This document shows, piece after piece, positions 16,351 through 24,502 of a stretch of 32,754 nucleotides of DNA. A model generated the notes under the pieces. It was not told where the DNA came from and searched no databases. It worked only from the letters and a program-made list of their open reading frames with translations. Position 1 is the first letter of the stretch. Every line of letters begins with the position of its first letter. The position numbers and the translations under genes were made by a program. The DNA is from DAOTVD01 sp034437075 (GTDB lineage: Bacteria > Chloroflexota > Anaerolineae > Aggregatilineales > J027), in assembly GCA_034437075.1 (NCBI GenBank), contig DAOTVD010000024.1, positions 1-32,754 on the forward strand. The letters run 5' to 3'.

Positions 16351-18687
16351 ATGGAAAACGTACTTAACGGTGTTTCATTAGTTGTCTTTTTGCCCCTGTT
16401 GGGGATGCTGGTCAACCTCTTTCTGGGGCGCTATTTGGGCGAAAATGGCGTGGGGCTGGTTGCTGTCTCCGCCAGCGGGGGCGCGTTCCTCGTCTCGTTG
16501 CTGATGCTTAGCGGGCTGGTGGCCAACGACTATAATCCCGTCGTGGTGGAGCCGCTGCTGCTAGATGCCTGGATTCAAATCCCCTCCGCCGGGATCGACA
16601 TCCCCTGGCAATTCCGCGTGGACTCGCTGAGCGTGATTATGATGCTCGTCGTGAGTGGCGTCGGCACGCTCATCCACATTTACGCGGTGGGCTACATGCA
16701 CGGCGATAGCCGCTTCCCGCGTTTTTTTGTCTACCTGAACCTGTTTTTGTTCTTCATGATGATCCTCGTCACGGGCAACAACTTGCTCATGATGTTTGTC
16801 GGTTGGGAAGGCGTCGGCCTGTGTTCGTTCTTGCTGATCGGTTTCTGGTTCGATAAATCCCAAAAGGACGACGAAACCGGCACGGTCGGCTGGCGCAATT
16901 CCAACGCGGCGCGTAAAGCCTTTGTCGCCAACCGCGTGGGGGACTTTGGCGTGTTGATGGCCATTTTCCTCACCTTCTGGACGTTCGGCACGCTGGACTT
17001 TTACAAAGTAAACGAAGTGCCCGTCTACAGCGATGAGGTCATCGAAGCCGCCGAGACAATGCCCGTCAGCCAGATGGGAATTTTTAACCAGGCCGAGTTT
17101 TTCTTTGAAGAAGGCGGCCATGAAGTCAGCTTTGGCAGCATTGATGTCGATTTCGAGACCATCATCCTGCTGATTACGCTGGCGATGTTGCTAGGCGCGA
17201 CGGGCAAAAGTGCGCAAATCCCGCTATTTGTGTGGTTGCCGGATGCCATGGCCGGGCCAACGCCCGTCAGCGCGTTCATCCACGCGGCCACGATGGTCAC
17301 GGCAGGCGTCTATATGATGGTACGCGCGGATAGCTTTTTCTATCACGCGGACATCTCGTCCTTTATCGTGACACTCATTGGCGTGGGCACGGCCCTGATG
17401 GCGGGTTTCATCGCCATCGGGCAATGGGATGTTAAGCGCGTGTTGGCCTACAGTACCGTCAGCCAACTGGGGTTTATGGTGGCGGCAGTCGGGATTGGTG
17501 CCTACACTGCGGCGATGTTCCATCTCGTAACACACGCGATCTTTAAGGCGCTGTTGTTCCTCGGCTCGGGGTCCATCATCCATGGCGTGGAGCATGGCCA
17601 CCATCACCTACACCATCACGGCCATGATGACCACGACGACGACCACGCGCACGACCATCACGACGACTCGCATGCGCCTGTGGCCCATGACGAACATCAT
17701 GATGACGTCTTCGACCCGCAAGATATGCGCAATATGGGCGGTCTGCGCCATAAAATGCCCATCACTTACTGGACATACATCATCGGGACGCTGGCCCTGG
17801 CCGGGGTATTCCCGTTCGCTGGCTTCTGGTCGAAGGACGAAATCCTGGCGGATTCGTTCCTAGTAGGTTGGGAAGATGGCGAGCTAAAAGGCTTTATCGC
17901 CTTGCTCATCCTGACTGCCGCAGCGGGCTTCACGGCGTTTTATATGTGGCGGCAAGTCTCGTTGGTGTTTTACGGTCAACCGCGCAGCGAAGCCGCCGCG
18001 CACGCCGAAGAAAGTACGCCGCTGATGACCATCCCGCTGGTGATCTTGGCCGTTGGCGCGGTGCTCATCGGTTTCATGAACTTGCCCACTGGCACGCCGA
18101 TTTTCGGCGCGCTCATCGGCGAGCATTACTTTGCTGATTTTCTGGAATACAGCGCCGTACATGCCCATGCGGGGCAGTTTATCTGGTGGTTGGCCGCTGG
18201 GGCCGTTTTGCTGGCCGTCGGCGCGATCTTCGCCGCGCGCGAGCTATACAACGACCGCACCCTGGCGCGCCTGGAAAAAGACCCCTTGCAGCTTAACCCT
18301 CAAACCACCGAAGGGTTCGCGCTGGCCAATGCCAAGCTGTATTGGGATGAAACCTACGGACGTTATATCGAAGGGCCGTATAATCGCCTGAGCCAATGGT
18401 TTGCCCATAAGCTCGACTGGGCCTTTTGGCACGATTTCGTCCACGAAAATGTGATTTATGGCGCGTACCACAGCGCGGCGCGCGGCCTGAGCAATAATGT
18501 GGATCGTGGCGCGATTGATGGCGGCATTCTGTTCATCTTTGCGCGCGGCATCAATACGGCGGGCAGTCGCCTCCGCCAGATTCAAACCGGCTATGTGCGC
18601 ACCTACGCGCTGACGGTGGTCTTTGGCACGGTGACGGTCTTGCTGATCATCATGTTACCCGTCATTCGTGATCTGTTGGGGATATAG
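16351..18687 (+). CDS. nuoL: NADH-quinone oxidoreductase subunit L with a His/Asp-rich loop
   Basis: The distal antiporter-like proton pump with the long lateral helix at its C-terminus. Key residues are in place: Glu153 in VGWEGVGLCSF, Lys286 in GATGKSAQIPLFVWLPDAM, His311 in SAFIHAATMV and Lys399 in HAIFKALLFLGSGS. It is 778 residues, longer than the E. coli protein (613). Part of the excess is an acidic loop near 220-268. Another part is a His/Asp-rich stretch at 411-452, with 18 His, placed just before the conserved RNMGGLRHKMP. The C-terminal 180 residues contain the lateral-helix region and a final membrane anchor. Confidence 0.96.
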   Translation: MENVLNGVSLVVFLPLLGMLVNLFLGRYLGENGVGLVAVSASGGAFLVSLLMLSGLVANDYNPVVVEPLLLDAWIQIPSAGIDIPWQFRVDSLSVIMMLVVSGVGTLIHIYAVGYMHGDSRFPRFFVYLNLFLFFMMILVTGNNLLMMFVGWEGVGLCSFLLIGFWFDKSQKDDETGTVGWRNSNAARKAFVANRVGDFGVLMAIFLTFWTFGTLDFYKVNEVPVYSDEVIEAAETMPVSQMGIFNQAEFFFEEGGHEVSFGSIDVDFETIILLITLAMLLGATGKSAQIPLFVWLPDAMAGPTPVSAFIHAATMVTAGVYMMVRADSFFYHADISSFIVTLIGVGTALMAGFIAIGQWDVKRVLAYSTVSQLGFMVAAVGIGAYTAAMFHLVTHAIFKALLFLGSGSIIHGVEHGHHHLHHHGHDDHDDDHAHDHHDDSHAPVAHDEHHDDVFDPQDMRNMGGLRHKMPITYWTYIIGTLALAGVFPFAGFWSKDEILADSFLVGWEDGELKGFIALLILTAAAGFTAFYMWRQVSLVFYGQPRSEAAAHAEESTPLMTIPLVILAVGAVLIGFMNLPTGTPIFGALIGEHYFADFLEYSAVHAHAGQFIWWLAAGAVLLAVGAIFAARELYNDRTLARLEKDPLQLNPQTTEGFALANAKLYWDETYGRYIEGPYNRLSQWFAHKLDWAFWHDFVHENVIYGAYHSAARGLSNNVDRGAIDGGILFIFARGINTAGSRLRQIQTGYVRTYALTVVFGTVTVLLIIMLPVIRDLLGI

Positions 18688-18709
18688 GGAACGCTATCAG
18701 GAAATCATC

Positions 18710-20272
18710 ATGGAACTCGAAACGACCGGCATTACCATTACAACCTTACTGCTATTCGCGCCCTTGTTCGGCCTAGTGCCGCTCATATTGGTGCAAAGCG
18801 AGCGCGCGGTGCGCGTGGCGACGCTCGTCACGACGCTAATCGTCTTTGGCCTATCGTTGCTGTTGCTATCGCAATTTGAATCCGGTAGCGGCTTGCAGTT
18901 CGAACACGTCGCCGAATGGATACCCAGCGTGGGCATTTTCTTCCACGTCGGAGTAGATGGCATCAGCATCTGGCTGATTTTGCTGACAACCTTCATCATG
19001 CCGATTGCCGTCCTCGGCTCGTGGTCGAGCATTGGCGAGCGCGTCAAGCTTTTCCATGGTTTTTTGCTTTTGCTGGAATTCGCCATGCTGGGCGTGTTTG
19101 TCGCGCAAGACTTGTTCTTGTATTACATATTCTGGGAAATCTCGCTGATCCCGATGTATTTCATGATCGGCATGTGGGGCAGCAAAGACAAAACCGACTT
19201 TTTCGGCGCGCAGATCGAAGCGCGTATTTATGCCGCCGTGAAATTCTTCTTGTATACCGTAGCTGGCTCAATCCTGATGTTGCTCGCGATCTTGTGGTTG
19301 GGCAGCGAAGCCGGGACGTTCAGCGTGCCCGTGGTCAGCGAGATGTTGCGCACAGGCATGGTTGAACTCTCCACGGACACCGAACGGCTGTTGTTCCTAG
19401 GCTTCTTCATCGCCTTCGCGATTAAAGTCCCGATCTGGCCCTTGCATTCTTGGTTGCCGGATGCGCACGTGCAAGCCCCCACCGCCGGGTCGATTATCTT
19501 GGCGGGCGTGTTGCTGAAGCTGGGTACGTATGGGATCATCCGCTTTAACCTGGATTTCTTCCCGAATGCGTCTATCGACTTTGCGCCGTATATTGCCACA
19601 CTCGCTGTGATCGGCATTTTGTATGGCGCCTGGGTGTCGTATGCGCAGACAGATGTGAAAAAGCTAGTCGCCTACTCATCCATCAGCCATCTTGGGTTTG
19701 TGGTGCTGGGGATTTTCGCGCTCAATAGTGCGGGCATCCAGGGCGCCATTTTGCAAATGGTTAACCACGGCATCAGCACGGGCGCGCTCTTCTTGATGGT
19801 CGGTATGCTCTACGAGCGGCGCCACACCAAAGCCTTGGCAGCCTTCGGGGGGGTCTGGAAAGCTATGCCGGTTTTCTCCGGCTTCGCGCTCTTGTTCTCG
19901 CTAAGTAGTATGGGCTTGCCGGGCCTGAATGGCTTCGTGGGTGAGTTCACGATTTTGCTGGGGTCGGCGGGCTCGGAATATCTGAGCATTTGGTTTACAG
20001 TGTTGGCCACCATCGGCATCATCATGGCGGCGGTCTACATCTTATACATGTTCAATAATGTGTTCATGGGGCCGCTGGATAAACCCGAGAATGAAGAACT
20101 AGAAGACCTGACTTGGAGCCGCAACTGGTATGAACTCAGCGCGATGATCCCGCTGGCGATTCTCATCATCCTGATTGGCGTATACCCAGCGCCGTTCTTC
20201 GAGTTGATGGATAGCACGGTCAGCGACATGGCGCGGGCCTTCTCCAGCGCGACAGAAGTCGCAGGACGGTAA
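18710..20272 (+). CDS. nuoM: NADH-quinone oxidoreductase subunit M
   Basis: Second antiporter-like pump of the membrane arm. It shows YYIFWEISLIPMYFMIGMWG with the conserved membrane Glu, FAIKVPIWPLHSWLPDAHVQ with the pump Lys, GVLLKLGTYGIIRF, and KKLVAYSSISHLGFV. I chose ATG 18710 (520 residues) because TCAGGAAAT lies just upstream; the frame opens at 18668 inside nuoL but the extra 14 residues are charged and atypical. It is followed 4 bp later by nuoN. Confidence 0.96.
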   Translation: MELETTGITITTLLLFAPLFGLVPLILVQSERAVRVATLVTTLIVFGLSLLLLSQFESGSGLQFEHVAEWIPSVGIFFHVGVDGISIWLILLTTFIMPIAVLGSWSSIGERVKLFHGFLLLLEFAMLGVFVAQDLFLYYIFWEISLIPMYFMIGMWGSKDKTDFFGAQIEARIYAAVKFFLYTVAGSILMLLAILWLGSEAGTFSVPVVSEMLRTGMVELSTDTERLLFLGFFIAFAIKVPIWPLHSWLPDAHVQAPTAGSIILAGVLLKLGTYGIIRFNLDFFPNASIDFAPYIATLAVIGILYGAWVSYAQTDVKKLVAYSSISHLGFVVLGIFALNSAGIQGAILQMVNHGISTGALFLMVGMLYERRHTKALAAFGGVWKAMPVFSGFALLFSLSSMGLPGLNGFVGEFTILLGSAGSEYLSIWFTVLATIGIIMAAVYILYMFNNVFMGPLDKPENEELEDLTWSRNWYELSAMIPLAILIILIGVYPAPFFELMDSTVSDMARAFSSATEVAGR

Positions 20273-20276
20273 GCCC

Positions 20277-21788
20277 ATGGTCGAGTTACCAACCTTTGCA
20301 GACCTGAACGTCTTTGCGGCCCTGCCCATGATTATGCTAGCCGTGGGCGGCGCGCTGCTGTTGGTCGCGGATCGGTTCATCAAAAACAAATTTTATACCG
20401 CCACCTATGCCCTGGTAGGGGTCTTGGTGTCGCTCGTGCTAGCGCTCATCCAGGCCGGGGAAGTGTTCGACATCGGTGACCCTGGCCTGGCGTTTATGGA
20501 TATGTTCGTGGCCGATAAATTCACCTATGTCGTGAATGTCGTCGTCTTAACGGCGGCGGCCATCGGCATTCTGGCCTCTTATGATTACCTGGAACGCACC
20601 AACCTAGATCGCGGCGAATACTACATCTTGCTGATCTATACGGCGGTGGGCGCGATGTTGATGGGTTCATCCAGTAATCTGGTGATGATCTTCATCGCGC
20701 TAGAACTGCTTTCCATTCCGCTGTATGTGTTATCGGGCATCCGGCGACCGGCGGAGGAAAGCGAAGAAAGCGCCATGAAGTACTTCTTGCTGGGCGCGTT
20801 CTCATCCGCCTTCTTCGTGTATGGCATCGGGTTGATTTTCGGGGCGACGGGCACGATGGACCTGCGCGCCGTGTGGGAAGCCGCCAATACCATCACCGCC
20901 GAAGACGCGACAGCCGAATTCTTGCTGTTGATGGGCTCCGGCATGTTGTTGGTGGGTCTAGGCTTTAAGGTCGCCGCCGTGCCATTTCACATGTGGACGC
21001 CGGACGTGTATCAGGGCGCACCAACCCCTGTGACGGCCTATATGAGCGTGGTCGCGAAAGTCGGCGGTTTTGCGGCGTTGCTGCGCGTGATGATTACCGG
21101 GCTGTCTGTCTCGCTCGAAGGCGGCAATACGGCCTTGTGGTTGGATACGGTGCAAGTCGTAGCCGTCGCGACGCTGGTATTGGGTAATTTTGTCGCCATC
21201 GTGCAGACCGATCTAAAACGCTTGCTGGCCTATTCGAGCATCGCGCATGCGGGGTATATCCTCATTGCGGTTGCGTCTGGTGCGGTGCAAGGCTTTGGCG
21301 ATGCTGCCGCCGAAGCGGCGCTGATTTACATGGTGGCCTATACCTTTACGAACATCGGCGCGTTTGCGGTGGTGATCGCGCTAGAAAACGACGATATGAG
21401 CGGCACCAAGATGTCCGACATCAAAGGGCTGGCGAATCGCTACCCCTGGCACGCGATGGCCATGGCGGTCTTCATGTTTAGCTTGACGGGTGTGCCATTG
21501 ACGGCGGGCTTTATCGGCAAGTTCTTTGTCTTCAAAGCTGCGTTAGATGCCGACTTGACACTATTGGCGGTCATTGGGGTGCTAACGAGCGTTGTCTCCG
21601 CGTTCTATTATGTGCGCGTGATCGTCTACATGTATTTTGAGCCGGAAGAAAACGAAATCACCGTTGACCGAAAACCGATGCTCAACAGCGCACTAGCTAT
21701 CACCACCGTTGGCACGTTTGTGCTAGGTGTTTTGCCTTTCATCGTGGCCGATTTGGTGCAAGGCGCGACCATCGCCCTGGTGCCCTAA
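20277..21788 (+). CDS. nuoN: NADH-quinone oxidoreductase subunit N
   Basis: Third antiporter-like pump, next to NuoK. Of 503 residues, it has LVMIFIALELLSIPLYVLSG with the membrane Glu, GFKVAAVPFHMWTPDVYQG with the pump Lys, SVVAKVGGFAALLR, and DLKRLLAYSSIAHAGYI. It is the last nuo gene, starts 4 bp after nuoM, and is closed by the strong terminator at 21808-21837. Confidence 0.96.
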   Translation: MVELPTFADLNVFAALPMIMLAVGGALLLVADRFIKNKFYTATYALVGVLVSLVLALIQAGEVFDIGDPGLAFMDMFVADKFTYVVNVVVLTAAAIGILASYDYLERTNLDRGEYYILLIYTAVGAMLMGSSSNLVMIFIALELLSIPLYVLSGIRRPAEESEESAMKYFLLGAFSSAFFVYGIGLIFGATGTMDLRAVWEAANTITAEDATAEFLLLMGSGMLLVGLGFKVAAVPFHMWTPDVYQGAPTPVTAYMSVVAKVGGFAALLRVMITGLSVSLEGGNTALWLDTVQVVAVATLVLGNFVAIVQTDLKRLLAYSSIAHAGYILIAVASGAVQGFGDAAAEAALIYMVAYTFTNIGAFAVVIALENDDMSGTKMSDIKGLANRYPWHAMAMAVFMFSLTGVPLTAGFIGKFFVFKAALDADLTLLAVIGVLTSVVSAFYYVRVIVYMYFEPEENEITVDRKPMLNSALAITTVGTFVLGVLPFIVADLVQGATIALVP

Positions 21789-21807
21789 TCCCTAATCAAT
21801 CACACGC

Positions 21808-21837
21808 GAGGCGCTCAGGACGAGCGCCTCTTTTTTT
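21808..21837 (+). terminator. Intrinsic terminator of the nuo operon
   Basis: A perfect 9-bp stem, GAGGCGCTC 21808-21816 / GAGCGCCTC 21822-21830, with a 5-nt loop, is followed by seven T. It is 20 bp after the nuoN stop. The opposite strand has no T tract after the stem, so it would not serve the convergent gene well. Confidence 0.92.
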
Positions 21838-21843
21838 CTGCGC

Positions 21844-23049
21844 TTACAGGCCAGGGATAGCTAGATCGACATCTTCAATGACCGCCCCATCCCCCTGGTA
21901 AGCCGTCAAGTGGATGCGGTCTTCGTAGAGTTCCAGCACCGGGTAACTCGGATCAGTGTAAATCGTTAGGCTATGATCCTGGCGCATGCCCAAGCCATAG
22001 GTTGTGTTCGACCCCGCCCCAGCCGTCACGTAATTGACCCCATTCAGCAAGAGTCGTTCGTAAATATGCGCATGGCCGTTGAGCACGAGTGCTACGTTCG
22101 CGGCTTCGAATTTGGGCACCCATTGTTCAGCCAGATACATCCCATCCCATTGATGCACGGAGGTCGAGGTATGGGGTGGGATATGGCAGAATACAATCCG
22201 GTAGCGCACGTCTTGCCGCGCGAGTTGCTCATCCAAGAAGGCTTCTTGGGCGTTGCGCACATCCGGGAAGCTATAGAATAGTTGCGAGTTCAATGAGATA
22301 AACTGAATACCGTTATAGTCGAAACTATACCAATGCCGCGCGCCTTCATGATTGACCTCGTCAAAGGGCGGAAACATCCAAAAGTAGGATGGCCAGCCAT
22401 CGAGCCGCGCGGGGCCATCGCCTTCGTGATTGCCGTAGGTGGCGTAATGCGGCACGCGGCGGAATACCTCGCGAAATGGTTGGAAGTATTTCACATGCCA
22501 GTTCATAAAATGGTCGTTGTTATATTGGTGCATCCAATACACCACGTCCCCCAGATGCAAGAATAGATCGAGATCCATCTGGCCATAAGCCACGCCGATG
22601 TCGCGCGTCATATTGTCGCCAAAACCAGAATCACCTATGGCGGCAACGCGGATGGGCCATTCGTAGGGCGGCGTAGAGAATTGTAGATTCGTCCACGGTT
22701 CGGGGTCGTTGAGCATCGGCAGTTCGGCGCCATCGACCAGCACTTGATAATCGTAGGTAGTGCTTGGTTCCAGCCCCTCTACACGAATCTGTTGGCGCAA
22801 GACGTCTTGCGCCGAAAACGGAATCGTCTGCACCAGGTCGCCGGCTTGGCGCACCAGGATTTCGCCCCCTGTTGTGGGCTCCGCCAGGCGAAAATACAGC
22901 GTCGCACTATTTTCGGTCAGGTGATGCACTGTGGGCGGAATAAAAAAACGTTGTCCTTGGCCCATTGCGTGCCATAGGGGCTCGCGAGCGACCAATGCCC
23001 CCCCAGTGAGGGCGGCCATAGCCTTCAAAAAATGACGTCTTGAGAGCAT
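21844..23049 (-). CDS. Tat-exported PAP-like metallophosphoesterase
   Basis: A binuclear metal phosphoesterase of the purple-acid-phosphatase/calcineurin-like superfamily. The N-terminus SRRHFLK (residues 3-9) followed by a hydrophobic AMAALTGGALVA is a twin-arginine signal, so it is exported folded. A fibronectin-like domain (about 35-130) is followed by the metal motifs GDSG (Asp140), GDVVY (Asp168, Tyr171), GNHE (Asn207, His208), FCHIPPH (His289) and GHAH (His326, His328). The GDxxY tyrosine is the PAP hallmark. The natural substrate is unknown. I chose ATG 23049, with GGAG 9 nt upstream, over GTG 23064, because it starts right at the Tat signal. It is convergent with nuoN. Confidence 0.88.
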   Translation of the reverse strand: MLSRRHFLKAMAALTGGALVAREPLWHAMGQGQRFFIPPTVHHLTENSATLYFRLAEPTTGGEILVRQAGDLVQTIPFSAQDVLRQQIRVEGLEPSTTYDYQVLVDGAELPMLNDPEPWTNLQFSTPPYEWPIRVAAIGDSGFGDNMTRDIGVAYGQMDLDLFLHLGDVVYWMHQYNNDHFMNWHVKYFQPFREVFRRVPHYATYGNHEGDGPARLDGWPSYFWMFPPFDEVNHEGARHWYSFDYNGIQFISLNSQLFYSFPDVRNAQEAFLDEQLARQDVRYRIVFCHIPPHTSTSVHQWDGMYLAEQWVPKFEAANVALVLNGHAHIYERLLLNGVNYVTAGAGSNTTYGLGMRQDHSLTIYTDPSYPVLELYEDRIHLTAYQGDGAVIEDVDLAIPGL

Positions 23050-23126
23050 ACCAACAATCTCCACTAAACCAACCGCGTTTCTTTCACTCTACAGAACCTC
23101 CGCCAGAACGCAAGCACCAAATCTGA

Positions 23127-23132
23127 TACAAT
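23127..23132 (+). promoter_or_regulatory. -10 element giving a near-leaderless start for the GNAT gene
   Basis: TACAAT at 23127-23132 lies 8 nt before ATG 23141, so the transcript would begin about 2 nt before the start codon. No SD is seen before that ATG and no clear -35 is visible. Confidence 0.35.
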
Positions 23133-23140
23133 AACTTTTT

Positions 23141-24010
23141 ATGCCAAAAGAATGGCCCAATCTGATGACTATTACATTACATTCCGCTGCGCGTTTTCCG
23201 TTTTTTGTGCTGGTTGATACCTTCAATGCCGCCTATGCCGATTATTACACGCCGATTCAGATGGAAGTCGGCACGTTGCGCGGGATTGTCGAGCGCGATG
23301 CAATTGACTTAGAAGCATCTGCGTTGGCCGTGGATGGCTCCGAAGCGGTCGGCCTGGGCATGTTGGCTATGGAAGGCGTAAATGGTTGGATCGGCGGATT
23401 GGGCGTTATCCCAGCTTATCGGCGGCATGGTATAGGGCACCGCCTGATGGATCATTTGCTGGATGAAGCAATACAACGCGGCGTCAAACACTTGACCTTA
23501 GAGGTCATCGAGCAAAACACGGCGGCGCGCAAGCTGTATGATGATTTGGGGTTCGAAGCGCAGCGCCAATTGCATATTCTGGCCCGCCCCGCCGAGCAGC
23601 CCTTGCCAGCCCCCGAAACGACGCCTTATATTGTGCAATCTGTTGCCGCTGAGGCTGCTATTGATCATCATCCGCGCTTTCATACCCAGGCGTCCCCCTG
23701 GCAACGACGCTATGCTGCATTGCGCGATCTTCAATCTACAATGAAAGGCTGGTTTGCGCAGCAGCATGGCGAAACACGCGCTTACGCGGTCGGTTGGGGG
23801 ACGCAGCATATGGTGCGCTTTATGGATGTTGGCATGCGCGAGCCGGATGCGCTGCGCGCGTTGTTGGTGCATCTGCATGCATGTTATCCGCAAGCGGAAG
23901 GCAGCTATTTTAATATTGACGAGGCGATGCCGGAGTATGCTGTGATGCGCGAATTGGGCTACCAGGTTCAACTGCGGCAAATTGAAATGTATAAGCCCTT
24001 GCGCGCGTAA
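23141..24010 (+). CDS. GNAT-family N-acetyltransferase
   Basis: Residues about 10-145 form a GNAT domain. The acetyl-CoA loop is GLGVIPAYRRHGIGHRLMDH (87-105), followed by LTLEVIEQNTAARKLYDDLGF, the usual beta4-alpha4 end. The second half (about 150-289) looks like a diverged second GNAT-like domain without a clear acetyl-CoA loop. The substrate cannot be told. Two starts are possible: ATG 23141, directly after a -10 element, or ATG 23165, which gives MTITLHSAARF. It is divergent from the phosphoesterase gene and convergent with the FHA gene. Confidence 0.85.
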   Translation: MPKEWPNLMTITLHSAARFPFFVLVDTFNAAYADYYTPIQMEVGTLRGIVERDAIDLEASALAVDGSEAVGLGMLAMEGVNGWIGGLGVIPAYRRHGIGHRLMDHLLDEAIQRGVKHLTLEVIEQNTAARKLYDDLGFEAQRQLHILARPAEQPLPAPETTPYIVQSVAAEAAIDHHPRFHTQASPWQRRYAALRDLQSTMKGWFAQQHGETRAYAVGWGTQHMVRFMDVGMREPDALRALLVHLHACYPQAEGSYFNIDEAMPEYAVMRELGYQVQLRQIEMYKPLRA

Positions 24011-24012
24011 AC

Positions 24013-24042
24013 AGCGCCCTGAATTAAGACGAAGGCGCTTTC
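24013..24042. terminator. Weak hairpin between convergent genes
   Basis: AGCGCC 24013-24018 pairs with GGCGCT 24034-24039 around a 15-nt loop, with only TTTC after it on the + strand and TTTAC on the - strand. It could be a weak bidirectional terminator. It overlaps the end of the FHA gene. Confidence 0.3.
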
Positions 24043-24497
24043 ACGAAACGGAGTACAATGCGCAGGTTGCCCAATAGCAATTCGTCCCCATCTTTTAGGC
24101 GATAGCGTTGCTCGGGGCGCAGGGTGAAGCCGTTCAACCGGGTTTGGTTGGTGCTTCTTAAATCCTCGATGAACAACGCTTGGCCCTGCCGAATGATCTG
24201 AGCATGGCGGCGCGAAACGCCGAGGTTGGATGCACCGTAGGGCATCAGATCGACATCCGGGCGGACTTTGGCATTCGCATCGGCACGCCCTAGCAGAATA
24301 ATGTCTTTAACGTCGATGCCAATCGTGAGCTGGCTCTCGCCAGTGACTTGCAACAGCAAGCGCCACGGCATCCGCCTGACGGGGGTTGCCCCCGAACCTG
24401 AATGATGCGCGGGCATTTGTGGGCTGGAAGCCACATCATTGAGTTGATTTGTTTCGGTTTGCTGGGCCATAGCCATCAAAAACATAACTTGATACAT
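24024..24497 (-). CDS. FHA-domain protein
   Basis: A forkhead-associated domain, which binds phosphothreonine peptides, fills residues about 48-152. The conserved sites are LLGRAD (Gly70-Arg71), SRRHAQI (95-101), EDLRSTNQTRLNG (111-123) and LKDGDELLLGNL (134-145). A short low-complexity N-terminus precedes it; there are no membrane helices. It is probably a cytoplasmic partner of Ser/Thr kinase signalling, though no kinase gene is in the window. The start is unsure: ATG 24497 is only 5 nt from the divergent start at 24503, and later Met codons (residues 5, 8, 10) are possible. No clear SD. Confidence 0.85.
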   Translation of the reverse strand: MYQVMFLMAMAQQTETNQLNDVASSPQMPAHHSGSGATPVRRMPWRLLLQVTGESQLTIGIDVKDIILLGRADANAKVRPDVDLMPYGASNLGVSRRHAQIIRQGQALFIEDLRSTNQTRLNGFTLRPEQRYRLKDGDELLLGNLRIVLRFVKAPSS

Positions 24498-24502
24498 TAA
24501 GG

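Noticed and set aside
17224..17607. Antisense His-rich ORF opposite the NuoL loop region
   Set aside because: A by-product of repetitive CAC/CAT/GAC codons in the sense gene, not an independent gene.
17581..17706. Possible simple-sequence expansion or sequencing artefact in the His-rich part of nuoL
   Set aside because: The codons for His and Asp alternate between CAT/CAC and GAT/GAC without exact repeats, and the frame continues into conserved NuoL sequence, so it looks like real coding sequence.
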